From: Cladorhizidae sp. MBARI D1340-BT2
Taxonomy: Eukaryota > Porifera > Demospongiae > Poecilosclerida > Cladorhizidae
DNA: 64,000 nt
Assembly: GCA_028752905.1 (NCBI GenBank)
Contig: JAQNBH010000012.1
Coordinates: 21,582,570 to 21,646,569, forward strand
Direction of reading: 5' to 3'
This document shows positions 1-13,000 of this stretch, piece after piece (positions within the stretch are counted from its first letter, which is position 1; each line of letters starts with the position of its first letter). The translations under genes and the position numbers were made by a program. The notes under the pieces are model-generated. The model ran no database searches. It saw only the letters and a program-made list of their open reading frames with translations, and was not told the DNA's origin.

Positions 1-3000
1 CAGGACTTACATAGACTAGAACTAGGACCAGGACTTACATAGGCTAGAACTAGGACCAGGACCTACATAGACTAGAACTAGGACCAGGACCTACATAGAC
101 TAGAACTAGGACCAGGACTTACATAGGCTAGAACTAGGACCAGGACCTACATAGACTAGAACTAGGACCAGGACCTACATAGGCTAGAACTAGGACCAGG
201 ACTTACATAGGCTAGAACTAGGACCAGGACTTACATAGGCTAGAACTAGGACCAGGACTTACATAGGCTAGAACTAGGACCAGGACTTACATAGACTAGA
301 ACTAGGACCAGGACTTACATAGACTAGAACTAGGACCAGGACCTACATAGGCTAGAACTAGGACCAGGACTTACATAGACTAGAACTAGGACCAGGACTT
401 ACATAGACTAGAACTAGGACCAGGACTTACATAGGCTAGAACTAGGACCAGGACCTACATAGGCTAGAACTAGGACCAGGACTTACATAGACTAGAACTA
501 GGACCAGGACCTACATAGGCTAGAACTAGGACCAGGACCTACATAGACTAGAACTAGGACCAGGACCTACATAGACTAGAACTAGGACCAGGACCTACAT
601 AGGCTAGAACTAGGACCAGGACTTACATAGACTAGAACTAGGACCAGGACCTACATAGACTAGAACTAGGACCAGGACCTACATAGACTAGAACTAGGAC
701 CAGGACCTACATAGACTAGAACTAGGACCAGGACCTACATAGGCTAGAACTAGGACCAGGACTTACATAGGCTAGAACTAGGACCAGGACTTACATAGGC
801 TAGAACTAGGACCAGGACCTACATAGACTAGAACTAGGACCAGGACTTACATAGACTAGAACTAGGACCAGGACTTACATAGACTAGAACTAGGACCAGG
901 ACTTACATAGACTAGAACTAGGACCAGGACCTACATAGGCTAGAACTAGGACCAGGACCTACATAGACTAGAACTAGGACCAGGACTTACATAGACTAGA
1001 ACTAGGACCAGGACTTACATAGACTAGAACTAGGACCAGGACCTACATAGACTAGAACTAGGACCAGGACTTACATAGACTAGAACTAGGACCAGGACCT
1101 ACATAGACTAGAACTAGGACCAGGACCTACATAGACTAGAACTAGGACCAGGACTTACATAGACTAGAACTAGGACCAGGACCTACATAGACTAGAACTA
1201 GGACCAGGACTTACATAGACTAGAACTAGGACCAGGACTTACATAGACTAGAACTAGGACCAGGACTTACATAGGCTAGAACTAGGACCAGGACTTACAT
1301 AGACTAGAACTAGGACCAGGACCTACATAGGCTAGAACTAGGACCAGGACCTACATAGACTAGAACTAGGACCAGGACTTACATAGACTAGAACTAGGAC
1401 CAGGACCTACATAGACTAGAACTAGGACCAGGACTTACATAGACTAGAACTAGGACCAGGACTTACATAGACTAGAACTAGGACCAGGACTTACATAGGC
1501 TAGAACTAGGACCAGGACTTACATAGACTAGAACTAGGACCAGGACTTACATAGGCTAGAACTAGGACCAGGACCTACATAGACTAGAACTAGGACCAGG
1601 ACTTACATACACTAGAACTAGGACCAGGACTTACATAGACTAGAACTAGGACCAGGACCTACATAGACTAGAACTAGGACCAGGACTTACATAGACTAGA
1701 ACTAGGACCAGGACCTACATAGACTAGAACTAGGACCAGGACCTACATAGACTAGAACTAGGACCAGGACTTACATAGGCTAGAACTAGGACCAGGACCT
1801 ACATAGGCTAGAACTAGGACCAGGACTTACATACACTAGAACTAGGACCAGGACTTACATAGACTAGAACTAGGACCAGGACCTACATAGACTAGAACTA
1901 GGACCAGGACTTACATAGACTAGAACTAGGACCAGGACTTACATAGGCTAGAACTAGGACCAGGACTTACATAGACTAGAACTAGGACCAGGACTTACAT
2001 AGGCTAGAACTAGGACCAGGACCTACATAGACTAGAACTAGGACCAGGACTTACATAGACTAGAACTAGGACCAGGACTTACATAGACTAGAACTAGGAC
2101 CAGGACCTACATAGACTAGAACTAGGACCAGGACTTACATAGACTAGAACTAGGACCAGGACCTACATAGACTAGAACTAGGACCAGGACTTACATAGAC
2201 TAGAACTAGGACCAGGACCTACATAGACTAGAACTAGGACCAGGACTTACATAGACTAGAACTAGGACCAGGACCTACATAGACTAGAACTAGGACCAGG
2301 ACCTACATAGACTAGAACTAGGACCAGGACTTACATAGACTAGAACTAGGACCAGGACTTACATAGACTAGAACTAGGACCAGGACTTACATAGACTAGA
2401 ACTAGGACCAGGACCTACATAGACTAGAACTAGGACCAGGACCTACATAGACTAGAACTAGGACCAGGACCTACATAGACTAGAACTAGGACCAGGACTT
2501 ACATAGACTAGAACTAGGACCAGGACCTACATAGACTAGAACTAGGACCAGGACTTACATAGGCTAGAACTAGGACCAGGACCTACATAGGCTAGAACTA
2601 GGACCAGGACCTACATAGACTAGAACTAGGACCAGGACCTACATAGGCTAGAACTAGGACCAGGACCTACATAGGCTAGAACTAGGACCAGGACCTACAT
2701 AGACTAGAACTAGGACCAGGACCTACATAGACTAGAACTAGGACCAGGACCTACATAGACTAGAACTAGGACCAGGACCTACATAGGCTAGAACTAGGAC
2801 CAGGACTTACATAGACTAGAACTAGGACCAGGACTTACATAGACTAGAACTAGGACCAGGACTTACATAGACTAGAACTAGGACCAGGACTTACATAGAC
2901 TAGAACTAGGACCAGGACTTACATAGACTAGAACTAGGACCAGGACCTACATAGACTAGAACTAGGACCAGGACCTACATAGACTAGAACTAGGACCAGG

Positions 3001-3929
3001 ACTTACATAGACTAGAACTAGGACCAGGACTTACATAGGCTAGAACTAGGACCAGGACTTACATAGACTAGAACTAGGACCAGGACTTACATAGACTAGA
3101 ACTAGGACCAGGACTTACATAGGCTAGAACTAGGACCAGGACTTACATAGACTAGAACTAGGACCAGGACTTACATAGACTAGAACTAGGACCAGGACTT
3201 ACATAGACTAGAACTAGGACCAGGACCTACATAGACTAGAACTAGGACCAGGACCTACATAGACTAGAACTAGGACCAGGACTTACATAGACTAGAACTA
3301 GGACCAGGACTTACATAGACTAGAACTAGGACCAGGACCTACATAGGCTAGAACTAGGACCAGGACTTACATAGGCTAGAACTAGGACCAGGACTTACAT
3401 AGACTAGAACTAGGACCAGGACTTACATAGGCTAGAACTAGGACCAGGACTTACATAGACTAGAACTAGGACCAGGACTTACATAGACTAGAACTAGGAC
3501 CAGGACCTACATAGACTAGAACTAGGACCAGGACCTACATAGACTAGAACTAGGACCAGGACTTACATAGACTAGAACTAGGACCTACATAGACTAGAAC
3601 TAGGACCAGGACCTACATAGACTAGAACTAGGACCAGGACCTACATAGACTAGAACTAGGACCAGGACCTACATAGACTAGAACTAGGACCAGGACTTAC
3701 ATAGACTAGAACTAGGACCAGGACTTACATAGACTAGAACTAGGACCAGGACTTACATAGACTAGAACTAGGACCAGGACCTACATAGACTAGAACTAGG
3801 ACCAGGACCTACATAGACTAGAACTAGGACCAGGACTTACATAGGCTAGAACTAGGACCAGGACTAGAACTATAGGACCAGAACTAGGGCTAGGACACTA
3901 GGGCTAGGACATGGACTAGACTAGGGCTA
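1..3929. repeat. 28-bp minisatellite array, about 138 copies
   Basis: A 28-bp unit built on CAGGACTTACATAGACTAGA plus ACTAGGAC repeats head to tail from the window edge to about 3865, then decays into shorter ACTAGGGCTAGGAC pieces to 3929. Copies differ almost only at two sites (TTAC/CTAC and AGAC/AGGC). One copy near 3580 is shortened. Every frame is closed by frequent TAG. It presumably lies in the intron upstream of the first visible exon; the array begins outside the window. Confidence 0.95.
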
Positions 3930-4339
3930 GGATCCGGGCAAGCTACTCGTGCAGACTTGGGTACTTTCTTGGCTGAGAGGAGTTAAAATGGTATTTCTGA
4001 GGTCAATTTGAATCACATGTCCAGCCTGACTCATTCTAGATTGAAGAACAAAAGAGTCCATCATATAATACCATACAAATACCATACAAAAAGTAACACA
4101 TCTTTGTCAACAAAAAAATGGGGTGTGGTTATGGGTGAGGCTAAAATTGCAAACTGACTTATTATTTTTGCTGTAGTGTAGACTTCAGTAAATAAGTGAC
4201 TGCCTACCCTTAAAATACGTGCACCTCTGCCATAATTATTACAAATGTTATTCCAGCCATGCACTAGAAAGCTTGTTCAAGTAGACTTGCGGGGTGATAG
4301 TGCGGCTCTCTTTGACACGTTTACCATCCGAATGTGTAG
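3930..4339. other. Intron, single-copy sequence
   Basis: Non-repetitive AT-rich sequence between the 28-bp array and the first visible exon. It ends in an AG acceptor (GAATGTGTAG). I see no exon, RNA gene or mobile element in it. Confidence 0.6.
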
Positions 4340-4480
4340 GGCACGAGGAGAGATGGTGCTAAAGGTCAAATGGGCGAGGAAGGTCTTAAAGGTGCTCCGG
4401 GAATGAAAGGGTCACCTGGAACCCCGGGGATGAAAGGCGAGCTCGGAGATCAAGGGAGTCCAGGACTCTCCGGACTTGAT
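4340..4480 (+). CDS. Collagen exon 1 of window (141 nt)
   Basis: 47 codons, phase 0 to 0, donor GTGCGT. It encodes a run of Gly-X-Y triplets rich in Lys-Gly ([12 protein letters not shown]). Near its start the order is G-T-R-R-D-G-A-K, so one triplet lacks its glycine: a helix imperfection, or an alternative acceptor at 4348. The ATG at 4370 is in frame but is an ordinary Met inside the repeat, not a start. It is the longest exon of the 5' group. Confidence 0.85.
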
Positions 4481-6981
4481 GTGCGTAATCTGATGAATCT
4501 CATTTCTCATTATAGTTTATGTTATGGTTGTCATTTTTGTTTAAACTTTTTCTTTTCTTGTAACTCTTTTGCTGTTTTGTGATTGTTGTTTGTTGTTATT
4601 AGTTTGTTGTTGTTATCATTTGTTGTTATTGTTACCATTGCTTGTTGTTGTTGTTGTTCAGGGTGATGATGGTCTGCCGGGCCCTGATGGAATGAATGGA
4701 TCCACAGGGCCGGATGGGATGCAGGTATTGTTGGACACCACTTCAAACTCTCTTCCATACACCAAACTCCCCTCACAGCCCCACCAAACTCCCCTCACAA
4801 CCCCACCAAACTCCCCTCACAACCCCACCAAACTCCCCTCACAACCCCACCAAACTCCCCTCACAACCCCACCAAACTCCTCCCAACCCTGCTTCTTTAT
4901 TGACAGCATCATTAGATAAAATTCATTTGAGAAGTAGGTAGTAGACTGCTTGGCTACTACATACATGTACGTACACAAGCGAGTGCATGCACTTGTATAA
5001 CACAGTGGGGGTATGATACGGGACATCAAGGATTTGTTCCCTCCCTTCCTCCTCCACCTCCCCCCCTTCCCACCTTCCTCCTCCTCCACCACCTCCTTCT
5101 CCTCCTCCTCCCCCTCCCGCCCTCTTCTTCCTTCACAACCTCCTCTCCCTACTCGTCCTTCTCCTCTGCTCCCTCCTCCCCAGGGTGCTAAAGGAATGAT
5201 GGGTGACATGGGGGCAATAGGAAGTCCCGGAGAGTCTGGCCTACCCGGAGATCAGGTACGACGTGTGGCCGAGAAATTTAAACTGGATTGTCCTGATTAT
5301 TTTGTTACGTTTCCGGTTCAGGGTCTCCCTGGAGTGAATGGGGAACAAGGGGACGACGGACCCGTGGGTGAAGTTGGAACGGTGGTGAGTGAGATTGTTT
5401 GGTGGTTGTTGTTGATAAACACGGATATGGTTATAATAGTTATGATGGTGCTAATGATGATGTCGCTGTTTATGTCTAATTAGGGCCCACCAGGATCTAC
5501 AGGACAAAAGGGAGAAATCGGAGAGACAGGATTGTCTGGGGACAAGGTGTGTGCAATAATGTCAGTGTGTAACTGCTCATGCATGAAGACATTGTGCTGG
5601 GCAGCATCTCTTCCACACTAATTATAATGATCGTCATGGTGATCACCCTTGTCATCTCACTGCCTTTTTTTTGCCTTTTCTATGCCATATAACATGTCAG
5701 GGTTTGAAGGGGGAAATCGGAGAGCCGGGCCTTACTGGACTTCCTGGAATAGATGGAGACGAAGGGGCATCAGGGACTGATGTAAGATAAAGATTGGAGT
5801 GATGAGTGTGGGGGCGGGGGGGGGGGGGGGTCCTCTTGACGGTAGCTCATGCCAACACACACACTGGACCAACACCACTCGGTGGAGGCAGGTTGAAGTA
5901 GGTTGATAATAGCTCTATGGGGACACACACTAGACCAACACCACACTGGGTTGAGGCAGGTTGAAGGAGTTTGACAATAGCTCTATGGGGGCACACACTG
6001 GACCAACACCACACTGGGTGGAGGCAGGTTGAAGGAGGTTGACAATAGCTCTATGGGGGCACACACTGGACCAACACCACACTGGGTGGAGGCAGGTTGA
6101 AGTAGGTTGACAATAGCTCTATGGGGACACACACTGAACCAACACCACACTGGGTTAAGGTAGGTTGAAGGAGGTTGACAATAGCTCTATGGGGACACAC
6201 ACTGGACCAACACCACACTGGGTTGAGGCAGGTTGAAGTAGGTTGATAATAGCTCACTAGACCAACACCACATTGAGTTGAGGAAGGTTGAAGTAGGTTG
6301 ACAATAACTCTATGGGGGCACACACTGGACCAACACCACACTGGGTGGAGGCAGGTTGAAGTAGGTTGACAATAACTATATGGGGGCACACACTGGACCA
6401 ACACCACACTCGGTGGAGGCAGGTTAAAGTAGGTTGAAAATAGCTCTATGGGGACACACACTGGACCAACACCACACTCGGTGGAGGCAGGTTGAAGTAG
6501 GTTGTCAATAGCTCTATGGGGACACACACTGGACCAACACCACACTCGGTGGAGGCAGGTTGAAGTAGGTTGACAATAGCTCTATGGGGACACACACTGG
6601 ACCAACACCACACTAGGTTGAGGCAGGTTGAAGTAAGTTGACAATAGCTCTATGGGGACACACACTGAACCAACACCACACTGGGTGGACCAGGTTGACA
6701 ATGAGACACACACTGGAACAGCACATAGCTCCATGCCGTGTTAAGTGATGAATGTAGATTGATGAAATAGAGGAAAATTGATTGTGCTTGTGTTCAACAT
6801 ACAAGAGCTACATCGAGGCTGATCAGTCGGCTGATCAGTCTCACACCACTCAGTTTTTCTCTCCCCTTTTTAATCATATTCATTTGTTTGTCCCTGCCCC
6901 CCTCACCGCCTACTCATCAGGTCTTTCACAATTTAAACCATCAAAGTTTTTTTTTTGCTGGAACTTGCAATAACCTTCTTC

Positions 6982-7023
<42 letters not shown>

Positions 7024-10000
7024 TTATTTTCTGTATTCATCTTATGTTAGGATTATGTTACTGTAGGATTATGTTCTGTAGGATTATGTTCTGTAGGATT
7101 ATGTTACTGTAGGATTATGTTACTGTAGGATTATGTTACTGTAGGATTATGTTACTGTAGGATTATGTTACTGTAGGATTATGGTAGGATTATTTTACTG
7201 TAGGATTATATTCGGATTATTTTGGGATTATGTTTGGGAATGTGCTAGGGTTATGTTGGGATTGCTGGGTGTTAGGATTGTTGGGATCATGAATATGATT
7301 ATGTTACGATTATGCTAGGAATTAGTAAACCAACAATTTTCTGGCATCTCCCGTTCCTTATCAGTCTATGCAGCGTCTAGTGTGAATTTATCCCCCTGGG
7401 CTTGTGTCAAGGTGCAGGTTTAACTTATTGGTGTGCATGATTTTTAAATGGTAAGGGGTTATCAAGGTGGTTGTGGTCACATGAGTACAGTCTAGTTTCC
7501 TTTCCTTCTTGAAGTCAATCCAATATGGTTGTACATGCATGTGGTATTTAATATATATTATATACGTGCATCTGTAATGTATGTTGATGTAGTGTTCATA
7601 GAAGTGCAGGAGGTTAGAGTTAAAAAAAGTTTTAATAGATAACAAGAGTTTTAATAGATAAGAGTTTTAATAGATAACAAGAGTTTTAATAGAGAGTTTT
7701 AATAGATAACAAGAGTTTTAATAGAGGATAATAGATAACAAGAGTTTTAATAGAGGATAATAAATAACAAGAGTTTTAATAGAGGATAATAAATAACAAG
7801 AGTTTTAATAGAGAATAATAAATAACAAGAGTTTTATTAGAGGATAATAAATAACAAGAGTTTTAATAGAGGATAATAAATAACAAGAGTTTTAATAGAG
7901 TATAATAAATAACAAGAGTTTTAATAGAGGATAATAGATAACAAGAGTTTTAATAGAGTATAATAAATAACAAGAGTTTTAATAGAGGATAATAAATAAC
8001 AAGAGTTTTAATAGGGGATAATAGATAACACGATCAGAGAGAGACTTTTCCCAAGCATATGTGCATGTGCATGTATGTGCATGTACATGTATGGTAGAGG
8101 AATGACATCAGGATACGATTGAAGTAGTCGATCACCTGATACACACATGACGACAGTTTGGCAACTAATTTTAGTATCCAACTCTGCTTATATTATTATT
8201 GTTGTTGTTTTGTTGTCAGGGTGTTCCCGGAGAGAACGGAACTGATGGGATGGATGGTATAGACGGCACACCTGGGGAAGATGGACTCATAGGAATGAAG
8301 GTGTGGAAGGGGAAATGATCAGGAGATGTTGGTTGATTAGTCGGGACTTCCTCTGTTGTCCAATACTCATAATGACGAGCAGTGTGTGTGTTTGTGAGTG
8401 AGCGAGTGTGTGTGTGTGTGTGTGGTGTGAATATATATGAGCTGGAAGACTTGGAAGTGGTGAGGACAGCACCGCTGTGCATGCCTAGAGTTGAGGTCAC
8501 TCATGCATTATCATAACTACTACTACTATACTACTACTACTACTACTATACTACTACTACTATACTACTACTACTATACTACTACTATACTACTACTACC
8601 ATACTGTACTACTATAGTACTACTACTATACTACTACTGTAGTACTACTACTATAGTACTGATACAATACTAATGCTGTACTACCACTACTATACTACTG
8701 CTATACTGCTACTATTACTACTACTACACTACTACTACTACTACTACTAATACTTATGCTGCTGCTACTACTAGTACTACTCTACTATTACTCTACTACT
8801 GCTAAGCTACCACTATACTAAATTAATGCTACTACACTTTTACTAATATTACTTCTACTACTACTACATCTGCTTATACTACTACTATACTACTACTAAA
8901 CTACTACTATACTACTACTATACTACTACTATACTACTACTATACTACTACTATACTACTACTATACTACTACTGTACTACTACTGTACTACTACTGTAC
9001 TACTATACTACTACCAGTTGTCAGTCTATCTATAATGTGATTCCCCTCCCTCAACTGCATATTTCTTGCTCAGGGTGTTTCTGGAACTCCTGGCATGCCG
9101 GGCATGGATGGTACCGCCGGACAGCAAGGACGAACAGGTTCCCCTGGGACCATGGTACACTAAGATAATAGTTGACATGGGTGGCTTCTCATTCATAACA
9201 CTTGCAATACAGGGTGCTCAAGGAGTAACAGGTCCGCTGGGGAGCGTCGGCAACGAGGGAACGATGGGAGATCCTGTACGTTAACACTTAATTATTTTGT
9301 AGTGAAGGGCACAGTGGCAATGAAATTTCCTATTTTGGAATGGTGTCGATGTGAATATGCTCGCCATGGTGATAGTTTTACGACTCTCATTAAAAGAGTG
9401 TGTTGAGAGTGTTTTCTTGACGGTGAACAATCGTCCACTCTGCACATAAGAGACTGAATGATTACTGTTTCTGTCCTTTGTGCACCGTTCTGCGTATTGA
9501 CTTTGTTTTGCTGAACTCGTTACCTCGCTGACTAGGGTGATGTCGGTTCACCTGGTGATGATGGAATAGATGGCCAGCAAGGTGAGGACGGCAGTTCAGG
9601 TGTCGATGGAGCTGTGGGAGATCCAGGAGAGCCTGGGGGCCTGGGAGCAAGTGGGACGAATGTAAGATACTGCATGTACTTGATGTTAGCATTACAGTGT
9701 GTCACCTACCTGGTGTTAGAGCTACAGTGTGTCCAGGACATGTCACTGCTCATACCTGGTGTTAGTGCTACAGGGAGTCACCTACCTGGTGTTAGTGCTA
9801 CAGTGTGTCCAGGACATGTCACTGCTCATACCTGGTGTTAGTGCTACAGGGAGTCACCTACCTGGTGTTAGTGCTACAGTGTGTCCAGGACATGTCACTG
9901 CTCATACCTGGTGTTAGAGCTACAGTGTGTCACCTGCCTGGTGTTAGTGCTACTGTGTGTCCAGGACATGTCACTGCTCATACCTGGTGTTAGTGCTACA

Positions 10001-13000
10001 GGGAGTCACCTACCTGGTGTTAGTGCTACAGTGTGTCCAGTACATGTTTGTACTTACTAGCAGTCCGACGTATGTATGTATGTATGTATGTATGTATTTA
10101 CTTCCAATAACTTAATTTCGAGTGCAAGTAGTCTCCTCCCCTCCATTTCTGCTTCCTCCTAATCCTCTTCCTCTCCCTCCTCCTCCACTACCTCCTCACA
10201 CCTTCCACTCCTCTTCTTCCCAACCATCCTTCTTCCCATCATCCAAATCCTTCTTCTACCTTTACTCCAAATTCTCCTCCCCCTCCTCTCCCTCCCCGTC
10301 CTATTCTTTCCCATCTTCTTCCACCTTCTTATCTCTCCACCTCTTCATCCTCCTTCTCTTCCCATCCTCCTCATCCTCTCCTCCTCCTCATCCTCTCCTC
10401 CTCAACTCTTGCTGATATTATTGTTCAGGGCAATAAAGGAGCTGAAGGAGCAGCTGGTGACAAGGGCAGCAAAGGAGAACAAGGCCAACAGGTGCGAATC
10501 AAACAAACACCACCCACCCCACCCCACCCCACCATTGTACTGTAACCACCACACTGGACCACACCTCCTAGTAACTGTTCTCCCATAAAAAGGAACCCCC
10601 CCCCCCCCCAAATCATGCACAAATGTGTCTTAGCTCATGCATATATACTGTTGTGCAGCAATTTCTTGTGTCTAATGGTCATGATCAGTGTGCATAGAAC
10701 CCATGAAATATCTAGCCCCCTTGCTAATATCACTCCCCCTTCCCCCCCTGCTAATTTTAACTCTCTTTCTTCCCTCCAAAAACCTGATTTGTGTGTTTGC
10801 ACAAAAGAATAATAGAACTTGTGATCGGTCAAGGAACGCAAAACTACCTGTTGGAATGGAACTTGAATCAGCTTTTAAATTCCATTCCAAATAAAAATAT
10901 ATGGAAGTCTGAAGGTAGAGGCTGAGCATTAGTAGGTACACAGAAAACTAGGACTTGAAAGAATATTTATATGAAGTCTGAAGGCAGAGGCTTAGCATTA
11001 GTAGGCACAGAAAACTAGGACTTGAAAGAATATTTATATGAAGTCTGTCTGAAGGCAGAGGCTGAGCATTAGTAGGCACAGAAAACGAGGACTTGAAAGA
11101 ATATTTATATGAAGTCTGAAGGCAGAGGCTGAGCATTAGTAGGCACAGAAAACTAGGACTTGAAGAATATTTATATGAAGTCTGAAGGCAGAGGCAGAGC
11201 ATTAGTAGGCACAGAAAACTAGGACTTGGAAGAATATTTATATGAAGTCTGGAGGCAGAGGCTGAGCATTAGTAGGCATAGAAAACTAGTGACTTGAAGA
11301 ATATTTATATGAAGTCTGAAGGCAGAGGCTGAGCATTAGTAGGTACAGAAAACTAGGACTTGAAGAATATTTATATGAAGTCTGAAGGCAGAGGCAGAGC
11401 ATTAGTAGGCACAGAAAACTAGGACTTGGAAGAATATTTATGTGAAGTCTGAAGGCAGAGGCTGAGCATTAGTAGGCACAGAAAACTAGGACTTGAGAGA
11501 ATATTTATATGAAGTCTGAAGGCAGAGGCCGAGCATTAGTAGGTACAGAAAACTAGGACTTGTTATATGAAGTCTGAAGGCAGAGGCTGAGCATTGGTAG
11601 GTACAGAAAACTAGGACTTGGAAGAATATTTATATGAAGTCTGAAGGCAGAGGCTGAGCATTAGTAGGGACAGAAAACTAGGACTTGAAAGAAATTATGT
11701 TCTCAGACAGTACTAGTGCACCAGTAACTTGCACTGCACAGCTGACAGTAGACATGTGTGTGTGTGTGTTGTGTGTGTGTGTGTGTTGTGTGTTGTGTGT
11801 GTGTGTGTGCGTGCAGGGGCTGAGTGGAGGAGCTAAAGGGAGCAAGGGAGAACAAGGTTTTCCTGGATCACCAGGCTTTACTGTAAGCCACATGCCACTC
11901 CCCTTTGCTCTCATGTGATGTAATCATTGTATATCCACCATGTACAAAGGGTATGATCGGTCTTGAAGGGACCCCTGGCTCGGATGGTAATCAGGGCCCA
12001 ACTGGAATGTCTGGAGAGCCGGTGGGTTGCATAACTCATTATATACAGATATTTATATATTTTTAATTATTTTTTTAAAATATTGTTTTGTTTGTTGTTG
12101 TTAATTAGGGGATTGATGGAGAGCCTGGAGTGCAAGGTTCAGATGGAAGCCAAGGAGATCAAGGGTCAAAGGTGCAGTTATAATTGCCCGTACGTGCGTG
12201 TATGAAAATGCATGGGTTGACCGGCATCATGAATATCATTATTGAATTGGCTCTGGCACTTATTTAATTCCCTTGCCCCCCTTTTTTCCCAATAAAACAG
12301 CATAACAACAATAGTAGTAGTAGTAGTAGTAGTAGTAACTTGGTACATCAGCATTGCCATAGACACTTCATGAATAATGCTCAAGTTCAAAATAAACGTT
12401 GTCTTCTAGTTATGCTTCAAGTGTGCAGATAAGGATGACAGAAGATTATTGCTATTTATTTTGTGTGTGTGTGCATTTTGTTTCCCAGGGAAGCAGAGGA
12501 GAGAGAGGAGATGAAGGGGAAATGGGGAACATGGGACAATCAGGTCCTCCGGGAGACATGGTCAGTACTTACAGTATGAATAGAGACAATTTGGCTTTTT
12601 TAAATTATTTATTTTAAATTTTTATTATTGTATATTATATGCCAGGGCTTGCCTGGCATAACAACTGCTAGTTAAAGGCCACTTGTTGGCATAGCAACAG
12701 TATATATTGAACTACATTCTGCACTTAGAAAGGGAAGGAGGGAGCTTAATTAACGTGTGAGCTATATTGGTCACTTGCTTGTTTTGTTTATACTTCTAGG
12801 GAGATAAGGGAGATGAAGGATTTTCTGGCGTGAAGGTGAGGAAAATGGACTTTATTTCAGCCAAGTCACTAATCTAGGAGCTAGCCACATGTGGCTATAA
12901 CCACAGGCAGTGAAGTCACGATTGAGTTTAGCCCACCCATGTGGATTCTAATTTATGCACACATGTGGTTAGGTGTATGGCGCATGCCCCTTGTATATCT

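Noticed and set aside
1..3865. CRISPR-like array of 28-bp repeats
   Set aside because: Units are contiguous with no unique spacers; this is a minisatellite in animal DNA.
4370..4372. ATG as the collagen start codon
   Set aside because: Gly-X-Y triplets continue in frame upstream of it to an AG acceptor at 4338-4339; no signal peptide follows.
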